In this document: piece after piece, positions 25,053-32,918 of the stretch
Numbering within the stretch: position 1 is the stretch's first letter
Layout: every line of letters begins with the position of its first letter
Assembly: GCA_903857265.1 (NCBI GenBank)
Contig: CAIODZ010000048.1
Coordinates: 1 to 33,607, forward strand
Reading direction: 5' to 3'
Source of the DNA: an uncultured Phycisphaerales bacterium
GTDB lineage: Bacteria; Planctomycetota; Phycisphaerae; Sedimentisphaerales; Anaerobacaceae
Length of the DNA: 33,607 nucleotides
Program-made: the position numbers and the translations under genes
The notes under the pieces: model-generated
The model's database searches: none
Seen by the model: only the letters and a program-made list of their open reading frames with translations
What the model was told of the DNA's origin: nothing

Positions 25053-25142
25053 GTATATTTTCAAGGATTCTCCTTGTCGGTTCCCCAGCGATAAGTGTAT
25101 GATAACGCTTAACAGTCAGGACAGTTTTGTGTACGGAGCCGC

Positions 25143-26099
25143 ATGAGAAATCTCAGCTTAAATGCAACTGACAAAGTAACTATACTCTATAACGTCATCG
25201 TGGTTATTTTCACCTTTATTTTCAGAGTAAAGATCACGGCATACGGCTGCCATCTCACATTTAACCTCTCTGTTATCCTTCTCGTCCTTTTATTAAGCCT
25301 TAGCAGGAGGAGCAGTTTGAGAAAAATAGGGACTGGCACAAACAATATCCTCCGAGACGTGCCTGTAACTGCTTTTATTCGCACTCTGAGCCTGTGGTAT
25401 CCCTTGATCCTGTACGGTTTTTTTTACTATCAGACCGGATTGATCAACACGGTTGTCGTACCAAAGTTCATGGATAGCTTTTTTCTTAATATGGATGTGC
25501 AGATCTTTGGTAAATTTCCAGGTTTCTTCTTCAGTGGCACACAGGACAGCGCCTTCCTCGATGAGTTTTTCCACTTTTTTTATTTTAGTTATTATCTGAT
25601 AATTCCCCTGACCTGCATTTTGCTCTACCGCAAAGACATAAAAATCTTCGAGAGCTTTATGTTCCAGCTTTCATCCTTGTTCTACGTGTGTTATGTCATA
25701 TACATATTTTTGCCTGTTGAGGGCCCGATCCAATTGCGAAATGAATATTATCTTCAACACGGTATGTTTCGCACAATAGTGGATTTTATTTGGGCAAAGG
25801 GAGAAAATCCGGGCGCAGGCTTTCCAAGTTCTCACGTTGCGGTTACGTTTCTGATAGCGTGGTGGGGGAGCAAACATTTTAAAATGCTCAAAATCTTTTA
25901 CTGGCTGACTTTTCTGTTCCTCTCTATTGCCACAGTCTATTGCATGTTTCATTACGCCGTCGATGTTATTGGAGGCGTACTCCTCGGCATCCTCGCAGTC
26001 CTTGCGTTTAACTGGGTAGAGCACTATAGCTTAAATTGCTCTGTTTGCTCTCTAAATGAAGCAAATGCAGAAGGCGATGCGCGATCGGCAAAACGATGA
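25143..26099 (+). CDS. PAP2/Aur1-type membrane phosphotransferase
   Basis: The 318-residue protein has about six membrane helices and the Aur1/PAP2 motifs: FLPVEGP near 189, FPSSH at 227-231 (nucleophile-region His) and HYAVD with H270 and D274. It lacks the basic KxxxxxxRP motif of true PAP phosphatases, which is also missing in Aur1-type inositol phosphorylceramide synthases. Bacteroides carries such an enzyme for inositol sphingolipids. Standing divergently next to the ceramide genes, it may attach a phospho-headgroup to ceramide, probably from a phospholipid donor; this is inference. GGAG lies 4-5 nt before the ATG. The gene is AT-richer (about 40-45%) than the ceramide genes beside it. 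The last 25 residues are hydrophilic and overlap a possible small gene on the other strand. Confidence 0.75.
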   Translation: MRNLSLNATDKVTILYNVIVVIFTFIFRVKITAYGCHLTFNLSVILLVLLLSLSRRSSLRKIGTGTNNILRDVPVTAFIRTLSLWYPLILYGFFYYQTGLINTVVVPKFMDSFFLNMDVQIFGKFPGFFFSGTQDSAFLDEFFHFFYFSYYLIIPLTCILLYRKDIKIFESFMFQLSSLFYVCYVIYIFLPVEGPIQLRNEYYLQHGMFRTIVDFIWAKGENPGAGFPSSHVAVTFLIAWWGSKHFKMLKIFYWLTFLFLSIATVYCMFHYAVDVIGGVLLGILAVLAFNWVEHYSLNCSVCSLNEANAEGDARSAKR

Positions 26100-26196
26100 T
26101 GCCAATAATACTGACAAAAACAAGTCCAGCAAAGAGCGAATAAAAACCGGCAAATAACTTGGTTCCCCGTACCATATAAATATTCATCTCAACCAT
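26008..26196 (-). CDS. Possible small membrane protein (62 residues)
   Basis: An ATG with AAGG 7 nt upstream opens a 62-codon frame with one clear hydrophobic span, FAGFYSLFAGLVFVSIIGII, followed by VLPIAHRLLHLLHLE. The pattern is like many conserved small inner membrane proteins, though I recognise no family. It is convergent with and overlaps the last 92 nt of the PAP2 gene. It may be a chance frame. Confidence 0.35.
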   Translation of the reverse strand: MVEMNIYMVRGTKLFAGFYSLFAGLVFVSIIGIIVLPIAHRLLHLLHLESKQSNLSYSALPS

Positions 26197-26305
26197 TAGG
26201 CAACCTTCTGTATGATTTCATAAGTTCGCCAAGGCGCTCCCGACATAGGCATTGTGCTTCAAGTATCCAGTATCTAAAATCCTCCAATCTCCTGCCCAAC
26301 TTTGT

Positions 26306-26311
26306 TATAAT
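26306..26311 (+). promoter_or_regulatory. -10 element before the AmmeMemoRadiSam operon
   Basis: A perfect TATAAT lies 28 nt before the radical SAM start. The matching -35 position (about 26283-26288, TCCAAT) is poor. It would give a very short leader of about 20 nt containing GGAAGG. Confidence 0.4.
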
Positions 26312-26339
26312 TACTGCGTAGTATTTGGGAAGGCGTTTT

Positions 26340-27317
26340 ATGAGTCAAAAGGTCCAGTGCGAATTGTGTCCGAGGGAATGCATCATTGCACCCGGTCAGA
26401 GCGGCGACTGCCGGGTCAGAATTAACATAGATGGCGTCCTGCGCACCGTCGTCTATGGTTATCCGTGTTCTATTAATATAGACCCGGTTGAGAAAAAGCC
26501 GTTGTTTCATTTTCTACCAGGCACGCCGATTCTTTCGCTTGCAACGATTGGCTGCAATCTGCATTGCCTGAACTGCCAAAACTGGGAAATCTCGCAGGCC
26601 AATCCCGAAGAATCGACCGCTTCGCTCGTCCCGCCCGAACAGCTCGTCGCATACGCCCGGCAATATAAGTCGCCATCAATCGCATATACATATACCGACC
26701 CGGTTGCTTACTACGAATATGCTTATGATACCTCGCGGCTGGCCAAACAGGCCGGTGTGCGTAATGTGCTGGTTACAGCCGCTTATTGTAATCCCAAACC
26801 ATGGAAGCATTTTCTTGAAGTTACCGACGCTGCCCGTGTTGACCTCAAAGGTATGAGTGATGATTTTTACCGGAAGTTTTGTTCGGGCACTGTTGGGCCT
26901 GTTCAGCAATGCCTTATAGATGCTGTTGCTATGGGTGTGCACGTTGAGGTGATAAATCTCCTTATTCCGACGCTCAATGACAAGCCGGATGATATTAGAC
27001 GCCTAACGCGGTGGGTCAGGACAAATCTCGGCAGCGATATACCTTTACATTTCTCGCGTTTTTTCCCGCAGTACAAGATGCAGCATCTGCCGCCGACACC
27101 GTTGGATACGCTCGATTTGGCGAGACAGATTGCTATGGAAGAAGGATTATATTATGTTTACGTAGGCAATATTCGCAGCCGCCAGGGCGAGAATACATAT
27201 TGCCCCGGCTGCCATAAAACGTTAATCGAACGGCAGGAATACGTTGTTATGACAAACAATCTGAAAGAGGGCTGCTGTCCGGATTGCGGCAAAAAAATAT
27301 ATGGGGTGTGGAAATGA
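26340..27317 (+). CDS. amrS: AmmeMemoRadiSam system radical SAM enzyme
   Basis: The product (325 residues) belongs to the PflA-like radical SAM proteins that travel with Memo and AMMECR1 genes. An N-terminal Cys cluster (CELCPRECIIAPGQSGDC) precedes the radical SAM motif GCNLHCLNCQNW, whose CxxxCxxC is C72, C76 and C79. GIVTAAYCNPKP-like and RVDLKG segments follow the barrel pattern. The C terminus carries CPGC and CCPDCG, a zinc-ribbon-like element. The substrate of this family is unknown. The ATG at 26340 is chosen for the GGAAGG 6 nt before it; a TTG 15 nt upstream is in frame but lies before that site. Its stop overlaps the next start by ATGA. Confidence 0.9.
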   Translation: MSQKVQCELCPRECIIAPGQSGDCRVRINIDGVLRTVVYGYPCSINIDPVEKKPLFHFLPGTPILSLATIGCNLHCLNCQNWEISQANPEESTASLVPPEQLVAYARQYKSPSIAYTYTDPVAYYEYAYDTSRLAKQAGVRNVLVTAAYCNPKPWKHFLEVTDAARVDLKGMSDDFYRKFCSGTVGPVQQCLIDAVAMGVHVEVINLLIPTLNDKPDDIRRLTRWVRTNLGSDIPLHFSRFFPQYKMQHLPPTPLDTLDLARQIAMEEGLYYVYVGNIRSRQGENTYCPGCHKTLIERQEYVVMTNNLKEGCCPDCGKKIYGVWK

Positions 27318-27496
27318 CTCGGCGCAGTTTCCTGCAAAAAATATTGGTTGCCGGCTCAACGGTCTTAGTTGCCGGCTGGGTGTTGGCTAAAACCGTTGTG
27401 CCTCGCAGATTCCTGTGGGCAAAGCCGTTGTCAAAATACCCAGGCCGGTTAAAACCCATTGCCAACATTACCTCACAATCCAAATGGAGCGGCTGA
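27314..27496 (+). CDS. Small Tat-signal-like membrane or exported peptide
   Basis: The 60-residue product begins MTRRSFLQKILVAGSTVLVAGWVLAK. RRSFLQK fits the twin-arginine consensus (RRxFLK), followed by one hydrophobic stretch. About 33 residues follow, ending in YPGRLKPIANITSQSKWSG. There are no Cys or His residues to bind a cofactor. The ATG overlaps the radical SAM stop by 4 nt, and the next gene starts 1 nt after its stop, so it is embedded in the operon and almost certainly real. The conserved look of KPIANI...KWSG suggests a short binding tail. I do not recognise a named family; it may anchor or assist the exported partner. Confidence 0.72.
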   Translation: MTRRSFLQKILVAGSTVLVAGWVLAKTVVPRRFLWAKPLSKYPGRLKPIANITSQSKWSG

Positions 27497-27497
27497 T

Positions 27498-29018
27498 ATG
27501 TTTTACAATTACAGAAACAATCTGCACAGGGCGTTTGTTCTTGTTACGGTTCTGCTGTTTGTCGGCAACTTGTATTCAAAAGAAGTCCTGACATCGCCGA
27601 TGGGGCAGATGGGCTGGCATGAAAGCGACCAGAATGCGCTGACAAAGCAAATCGAGGGCTTCTTTCAAAAAGCCCAGGCGCAATCCGCCGATGATACAAT
27701 TGCCATTATAAGTCCTCACGCCGGCTACGCATACTCGGGCCAAACAGCTGCTTTTGGAGTTAAGGCCGCGAAAGCAAAATACAAGCGTATCATTGTCATT
27801 GGTCCATCGCATCAGGTCCCTATGCTGGATGTCCTCAGCGTTCCGGGAGACGTAACTCATTACAAGACCCCTCTCGGTGAAATACCGCTTGATACTGAGT
27901 TTATAAATAAACTCTTACAGTCCCCGCTCTTTAAGGACATCCCACAGGCATACAGAACCGAGCACAGTGTCTTTATGCAACTGCCTCTGCTGCAATACCG
28001 CCTCGGCGATTTCAAACTTGTCCCCATTGTCGCAGGCAATTGTTCTCCGCAAACGGTGCAAAAGGTGGCTTCAATCCTGAAATCGCTGGTTGATAGCAAT
28101 ACTCTCGTTGTGGCGAGTTCCGATTTCGTTCACTATGGCCCCAACTACGACTATGTCCCGTTTGACCAGAATATTCCTGATGGGCTTAAAAAGCTCGATA
28201 TGGGCGCTTATGATTACATTTCAAAACTGGACAGTATCGGCTTTAGCCAATATTGCGATAAAACAGGCGCGACTATCTGCGGCCGGGTGCCGATTGCGAT
28301 ACTCCTTTCGATGCTGCCGACAACGGCCAAACCAGAATTGCTCAAGTACATCACATCCGGCGAATTGACAAACGACTTCACTAATTCGGTGAGCTATCTT
28401 TCCGTCGCCTTTCACGGCGACTGGCAAAAACAAGCTGTTTCTGAACCGGTGAAAACAGATAACTCATTGACCCAGAAAGATAAACAGAACCTTCTGCTGC
28501 TTGCCCGAAAAACAATTGAATTTTATTTACAAAACAATGCTGTCCCTGCGCCTGAGCAGCTTGGAATACCTGTAACCGACGCGATGAAGGTCTCGCGGGC
28601 GGCTTTTGTAACATTGAAGAAAAATTCCGACTTGAGGGGTTGTATCGGTGAGATATTTCCCAGTCAACCATTGTATAAATCAGTTATAGCCAATGCTATT
28701 AACGCAACTGTCAATGACTGGCGTTTCACGGCCGTAACGCGTGATGAGCTCGGCAAAATTGATATCGAAATATCGGCCCTGACCGTGCCTCAGTCAATCG
28801 ACTCATACGATCAAATCCGGCTCGGCACTGACGGTGTAGTTCTGAAAAAAGGCGGCTATTCAGCGGTATTTTTGCCACAGGTAGCGCCTGAACAGGGATG
28901 GACTCTCGCAGAGACACTCACTCATTTGTCGCTCAAGGCGGGATTACCTGGAGACGCCTGGAAAAAAGACGCGAGCTTCCTTGTATTCCAGGCCGAAGTG
29001 TTCGGTGAAAAAGAATGA
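27498..29018 (+). CDS. amrB-amrA: Exported Memo-AMMECR1 fusion (AmmeMemoRadiSam proteins B and A)
   Basis: The protein (506 residues) joins two families. A signal peptide or anchor comes first (RAFVLVTVLLFVGNLYS, residues 11-27). The Memo domain covers about 30-315 and keeps the metal-site residues H74 in SPHAGYAYSG, H105 in IGPSH and H212 in SSDFVHYG, plus C261 in CGRVP. It shares the fold of class III extradiol dioxygenases and binds a metal. The AMMECR1 domain covers about 325-500 with LRGCIG at 379-384. Its biochemical role is unknown. GGAG lies 8 nt before the ATG at 27498; starting earlier would hide the signal. Cytosolic forms are the usual case, so export is noteworthy. Its stop overlaps the next start (ATGA). 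Confidence 0.9.
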   Translation: MFYNYRNNLHRAFVLVTVLLFVGNLYSKEVLTSPMGQMGWHESDQNALTKQIEGFFQKAQAQSADDTIAIISPHAGYAYSGQTAAFGVKAAKAKYKRIIVIGPSHQVPMLDVLSVPGDVTHYKTPLGEIPLDTEFINKLLQSPLFKDIPQAYRTEHSVFMQLPLLQYRLGDFKLVPIVAGNCSPQTVQKVASILKSLVDSNTLVVASSDFVHYGPNYDYVPFDQNIPDGLKKLDMGAYDYISKLDSIGFSQYCDKTGATICGRVPIAILLSMLPTTAKPELLKYITSGELTNDFTNSVSYLSVAFHGDWQKQAVSEPVKTDNSLTQKDKQNLLLLARKTIEFYLQNNAVPAPEQLGIPVTDAMKVSRAAFVTLKKNSDLRGCIGEIFPSQPLYKSVIANAINATVNDWRFTAVTRDELGKIDIEISALTVPQSIDSYDQIRLGTDGVVLKKGGYSAVFLPQVAPEQGWTLAETLTHLSLKAGLPGDAWKKDASFLVFQAEVFGEKE

Positions 29019-32000
29019 TGTCACCTGACCGCGCCGAGCTCGGTACCACTCGTAATTCCGCGTTTTCAATCGGCGTGACCCGCGGCTTCGTGATACTTGC
29101 CTATGGCCTGTTCTCAATCTCCGCTCAAACACTTGTCTTCAGAGAGTTCATTACCTCTTTCGAAAGCAACGATATCACTATCGGCATATTTTTTGCCTGC
29201 TGGTTTCTCTGGATTGCCATCGGCGCAATGCTGGTCAACGCAAGTAAACGTCTCACCGACTTCCTGCTTGCAAATATTGAGCTGCTCTACCTGAGTTATA
29301 TTCCCGCCTTTGTCCTTCAGGTGCTGCTGATTATTCATATTCGTCAAATTGCAGACATTGCCCCTTATACGCTTTTGCCCATCCCTGCCGCCTTGCTTTT
29401 GAGCGCATTGGTTAATGCCCCCGTCAGCTTCATCACCGGCCTGCTTTTCCCTCTAACTTGTCGCTGGGTCGCCCTCGAAACCACGCCGGCTGTCTCACGG
29501 GTTTACCTGCTCGAATCGCTTGGCAGCTTCATCGGCGGTCTCGGCACAACGGTGCTACTGACCTTTGGCATAAGTTCCGTTAAAATTTTTCTTCTTATCG
29601 CCTTTATTCTCTCACTTGCCGTCCTGCCGTCTTTGTTTGTGGTTTCGCATCATTCGCGCAAAATAACTGTACCGCCGGTTTTTCTGCTGGTTCTTATTCT
29701 TGGTTTTGCAGCGGCGTTCGACGCCGATAAACCGCTTGCCAATTATTTGCGCACTGTCAAGTGGTCCCGCCTTCTCCCGACGGATTCCCTTACCGGCTCC
29801 TTTCAGACCGCACAGGCCGAATACCTCTATGGCCTCTACCAGAATCAGTGGGTCGCCGTCCGCCAGGGCAGTGTTGTCGAGGCCGTCCCCGACCCGACTT
29901 CCGCTGGAAGAATTGTCGCTCTTACACTATCGCAAAATCCAAAGGCATCTCGTGTTCTCGTAATTGGTTCTGGACTCGGCCTTTGTCGCGAGTTTCTGCA
30001 ACTTCCTCAGATTGACAGTGTTGTCTGGGCTAATCCAGACGGCGAGTATGTCCGTCGCGTCCTGGAATTTGTGCCGCAACAAATGAGCATCTCTGATAAG
30101 CGATTTGATAGTTTTACAGATGACCCGCGTGCTTTGCTTAGCCGGCAAAAAGAACGATTCGACCTTGTAATCGTCAATCTTCCCGACGCAACAAGCTCAA
30201 TCCTGAATCGTTACTTTACAATCGAGTTTTATGAGCAGTTGAAAACCGCTCTTGGTTCTTCAGGTGTGCTGGCTGTTCGTATTCCAGCCGGCGAAAACAT
30301 TATGGGTACTGAGCTTGCCACTATCGGCGCTTCTACAAAGCTTACGCTCGAACAGATTTTCTCTCGTATTGTCCTTGTGCCCGGCGACAACTCCTGGTTT
30401 ATCGTTTCCGACTCTAACAACCTTACAGGCGACCCCGGCATACTGCGGGAACGTTTCGCCTCCATCCCAAACGCCGCCAATTCCTATCCGCCCAATGGTC
30501 TTTTGAGTATCTACCTGCCCGACCGCGCCGCCAAGGCATTCGACGCCTATAATGCCGTTGACCTGCCCGCCGAGCATCTTCTCAATCGTGATTCGAGGCC
30601 GCTGGCTAATCTGTATGCTCTATTGCTCGCGGCAAAACAATCTGATGCGCCTGTAACTTTGTTTTTCAAGCATCTTTTGCTTGCCGGCCTTCCGGTATTT
30701 TTAGTTCCTGTTATCATTTACGTTATTTTGCGACTGATATTTGTTCTGACTTCTCCCGCTGCCGTCAGGGCGTCAACCTTTGACTTCACGTTTCTGCTTT
30801 TTTCCACGGGCGTTGTCGGTATCGGTGTCGTAATCGTCCTGATGTATCTCTACCAGACCCGTTTCGGCTCTCTCTATCTTCATATAGGCGCAATATCTTC
30901 GATGTATATGGCAGGCCTCGCCGCAGGTGCAACAATCGCCAATCGCCTCCTGCAAAGGAAATATTTGCGGAATTCTGAGACGCTTCTTGTGGCTGTTCTG
31001 TTAATCCATTGCGCTGTTCTGACAGCCGTTGCTTTTTGGCCCGCTTCGGGCTGGTCTCATATAAGTTTCGCAGCTGCATTTATTGTCTGCGGCTTGTGCG
31101 CCGGTTCTTATTTCCCGATAACCGGCAATCTTTTGGCTGTGAACGGTTTGGATACCACACAGGCATCGATACGGCTCGAATACGCCGACCACATCGGCGC
31201 GGCGGCAGGCGGGCTGTTAGCCGCCCTCGTTCTTATCCCCATACTTGGCGCAAAGATTACAATACTGATGTTCATATTACTCACCCTTGCCAACCTGCCC
31301 GCAACCTTGTTAAGAATAGACCGTCCGGGAAAATTCTTCGTATCACCAATTTTTCGTTCAGCAGGTTATGCACTGTTTGGCATTGCTGTATCGTTAATCC
31401 TTTGTTCAAACCTGCTCGTTACTGCAGGCGCCAGATTTGCTCCCGCACTTCCGCTACGCGAAGCTCAGGCACTGGCCGGCTCGCTCCGACTTGAAGCCGC
31501 AACCATTGCCCTGCCCAATACCGGCAGGACAACGACCTATTTCAAAACCTACGATGTCAACGACAAACTCGCGGGTTTCATTTTTAGTTCCGCTGACCTT
31601 GCTCCGAATGTTCAAGGATTCGGCGGTAAAATAAATATCGCCATTCACACCGACGCCGCAGGCAATCTCCTCGATTTTCATATAGTTCGCTCAAATGAAA
31701 CTCCCTCTTACCTCGATATGCTCACTAACTGGCTGCCTTCACTGAAAGACCACGCCCTTTTCAGTCCTAAGCCATTCGCAAATGTCGATGCCGTCACAGG
31801 CGCAACCGTCAGTTCAAAAGCAGTCCTCGAATCTCTCGCCCGGTCAGGCAGCGCCTTCGCAGCTCAAATCCTCGGCCAAAACAGTCAACAAAAAACGACT
31901 ACGACCGCTCACGGGTTGCTCGATTCACAAGGCGTATATCTTGTCTTTGCTTTTCTCATCACGCTGCTTGTCATATATCGAGGCGGCTTGCGGACACGAT

Positions 32001-32878
32001 TGTTTGTTCTCGGTTTTAACATTATCCTCGGCGGTATTTTTCTCAATGCACAGTTTTCTACCGAACAGATTGCTTCTTTATTGTCATTGGCTGTCCCTCT
32101 TTCAATATCGACGGGAGTATTTATTCTTACAGTCGGAGCGCCGTTGCTGGCTATTGTTTTTGGCAACATCTATTGCGGGTATCTGTGCCCCTTCGGTGCC
32201 TTGCAGGAGTTTATCGGTTATGTTCTGCCGGCCCGATTAAGGCCGATTCTGTCAAGGGAGCAGATGCAAAAAGGAAGATTCGTCAAATTCGTCATTCTTT
32301 TTGTTCTCGTAGCTGCGTTTTTCCTGTCTCGCAATCATAATACTCTCGCCATTGACCCGTTGATTAGGGTCTTCAGTTTTAGGCATTTTGACGAGTTCCT
32401 GCTGCTCATCGCAGCCGTGGCGATTATCGGCTCTTTTTTCTATTCGCGTTTCTGGTGCCGGTATCTGTGTCCTGCTGGGGCGTTTTTGTCGCTGTTTAAT
32501 AAAATCGCGATATTCAGCCGATATTTGCCTGCGAAGCGGTACGCCAATTGCGAATACGGGTTGAGCTTCAATGATAAGCTCGATTGTATCTATTGCGACA
32601 AATGCCGATATGAGAAAAAATCCGTTGTCGCTGAATTGCCTGCTGGTTTTGCCTCTCACTATTTTCTTCCGACGGTGATTGTTATTGCCATCGGCATTGC
32701 TTCTGTGTCTGTCGAAAGTTTTATCAAGGAATTGCCGGTCTCAGCGACCGCCGCTGCGACATCGCCTTCGGCAGGACAACCAAGAAACGTCGATACGCAG
32801 AAAATCAAAAACATGATTCGCGAAAACAAACTGTCGGAACACGAGGCCGATTTCTATAAAAAGACGGGCTCCCAATAA
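29015..32878 (+). CDS. Giant membrane protein: spermidine-synthase-like + FMN-binding + NosR-like Fe-S module
   Basis: The 1287-residue protein has at least four parts. Residues about 20-240 and 560-800 are membrane helices of the fused MFS/spermidine synthase type. Between them is a Rossmann domain with VLVIGSGLGL (from about 314), FDLVIVNLPDATS and YFTIEFYEQL. Residues about 815-950 are an FMN-binding domain (GFGGKINIAIHTD) with the ApbE flavinylation motif DAVTGAT; the acceptor is T931. Residues about 970-1250 are NosR/CcoG-like: several helices with CGYLCPFGA (C1054, C1058), WCRYLCPAGA (C1148, C1152) and a cluster C1179, C1191, C1194, C1197 for [4Fe-4S] binding. It could carry electrons across the membrane to an extracytosolic flavin. 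It overlaps the Memo gene by 4 nt and ApbE follows 40 nt later. The Rossmann part lacks clear polyamine-site residues. Confidence 0.85.
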   Translation: MMSPDRAELGTTRNSAFSIGVTRGFVILAYGLFSISAQTLVFREFITSFESNDITIGIFFACWFLWIAIGAMLVNASKRLTDFLLANIELLYLSYIPAFVLQVLLIIHIRQIADIAPYTLLPIPAALLLSALVNAPVSFITGLLFPLTCRWVALETTPAVSRVYLLESLGSFIGGLGTTVLLTFGISSVKIFLLIAFILSLAVLPSLFVVSHHSRKITVPPVFLLVLILGFAAAFDADKPLANYLRTVKWSRLLPTDSLTGSFQTAQAEYLYGLYQNQWVAVRQGSVVEAVPDPTSAGRIVALTLSQNPKASRVLVIGSGLGLCREFLQLPQIDSVVWANPDGEYVRRVLEFVPQQMSISDKRFDSFTDDPRALLSRQKERFDLVIVNLPDATSSILNRYFTIEFYEQLKTALGSSGVLAVRIPAGENIMGTELATIGASTKLTLEQIFSRIVLVPGDNSWFIVSDSNNLTGDPGILRERFASIPNAANSYPPNGLLSIYLPDRAAKAFDAYNAVDLPAEHLLNRDSRPLANLYALLLAAKQSDAPVTLFFKHLLLAGLPVFLVPVIIYVILRLIFVLTSPAAVRASTFDFTFLLFSTGVVGIGVVIVLMYLYQTRFGSLYLHIGAISSMYMAGLAAGATIANRLLQRKYLRNSETLLVAVLLIHCAVLTAVAFWPASGWSHISFAAAFIVCGLCAGSYFPITGNLLAVNGLDTTQASIRLEYADHIGAAAGGLLAALVLIPILGAKITILMFILLTLANLPATLLRIDRPGKFFVSPIFRSAGYALFGIAVSLILCSNLLVTAGARFAPALPLREAQALAGSLRLEAATIALPNTGRTTTYFKTYDVNDKLAGFIFSSADLAPNVQGFGGKINIAIHTDAAGNLLDFHIVRSNETPSYLDMLTNWLPSLKDHALFSPKPFANVDAVTGATVSSKAVLESLARSGSAFAAQILGQNSQQKTTTTAHGLLDSQGVYLVFAFLITLLVIYRGGLRTRLFVLGFNIILGGIFLNAQFSTEQIASLLSLAVPLSISTGVFILTVGAPLLAIVFGNIYCGYLCPFGALQEFIGYVLPARLRPILSREQMQKGRFVKFVILFVLVAAFFLSRNHNTLAIDPLIRVFSFRHFDEFLLLIAAVAIIGSFFYSRFWCRYLCPAGAFLSLFNKIAIFSRYLPAKRYANCEYGLSFNDKLDCIYCDKCRYEKKSVVAELPAGFASHYFLPTVIVIAIGIASVSVESFIKELPVSATAAATSPSAGQPRNVDTQKIKNMIRENKLSEHEADFYKKTGSQ

Positions 32879-32918
32879 ATCTTTTAGTTACCCAAAATTT
32901 GTTTTTCTGGAGATAGAG

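Noticed and set aside
31009..31494. 161-codon frame inside the giant membrane protein
   Set aside because: Overlaps the real frame with its membrane helices; no start signal or recognisable family.
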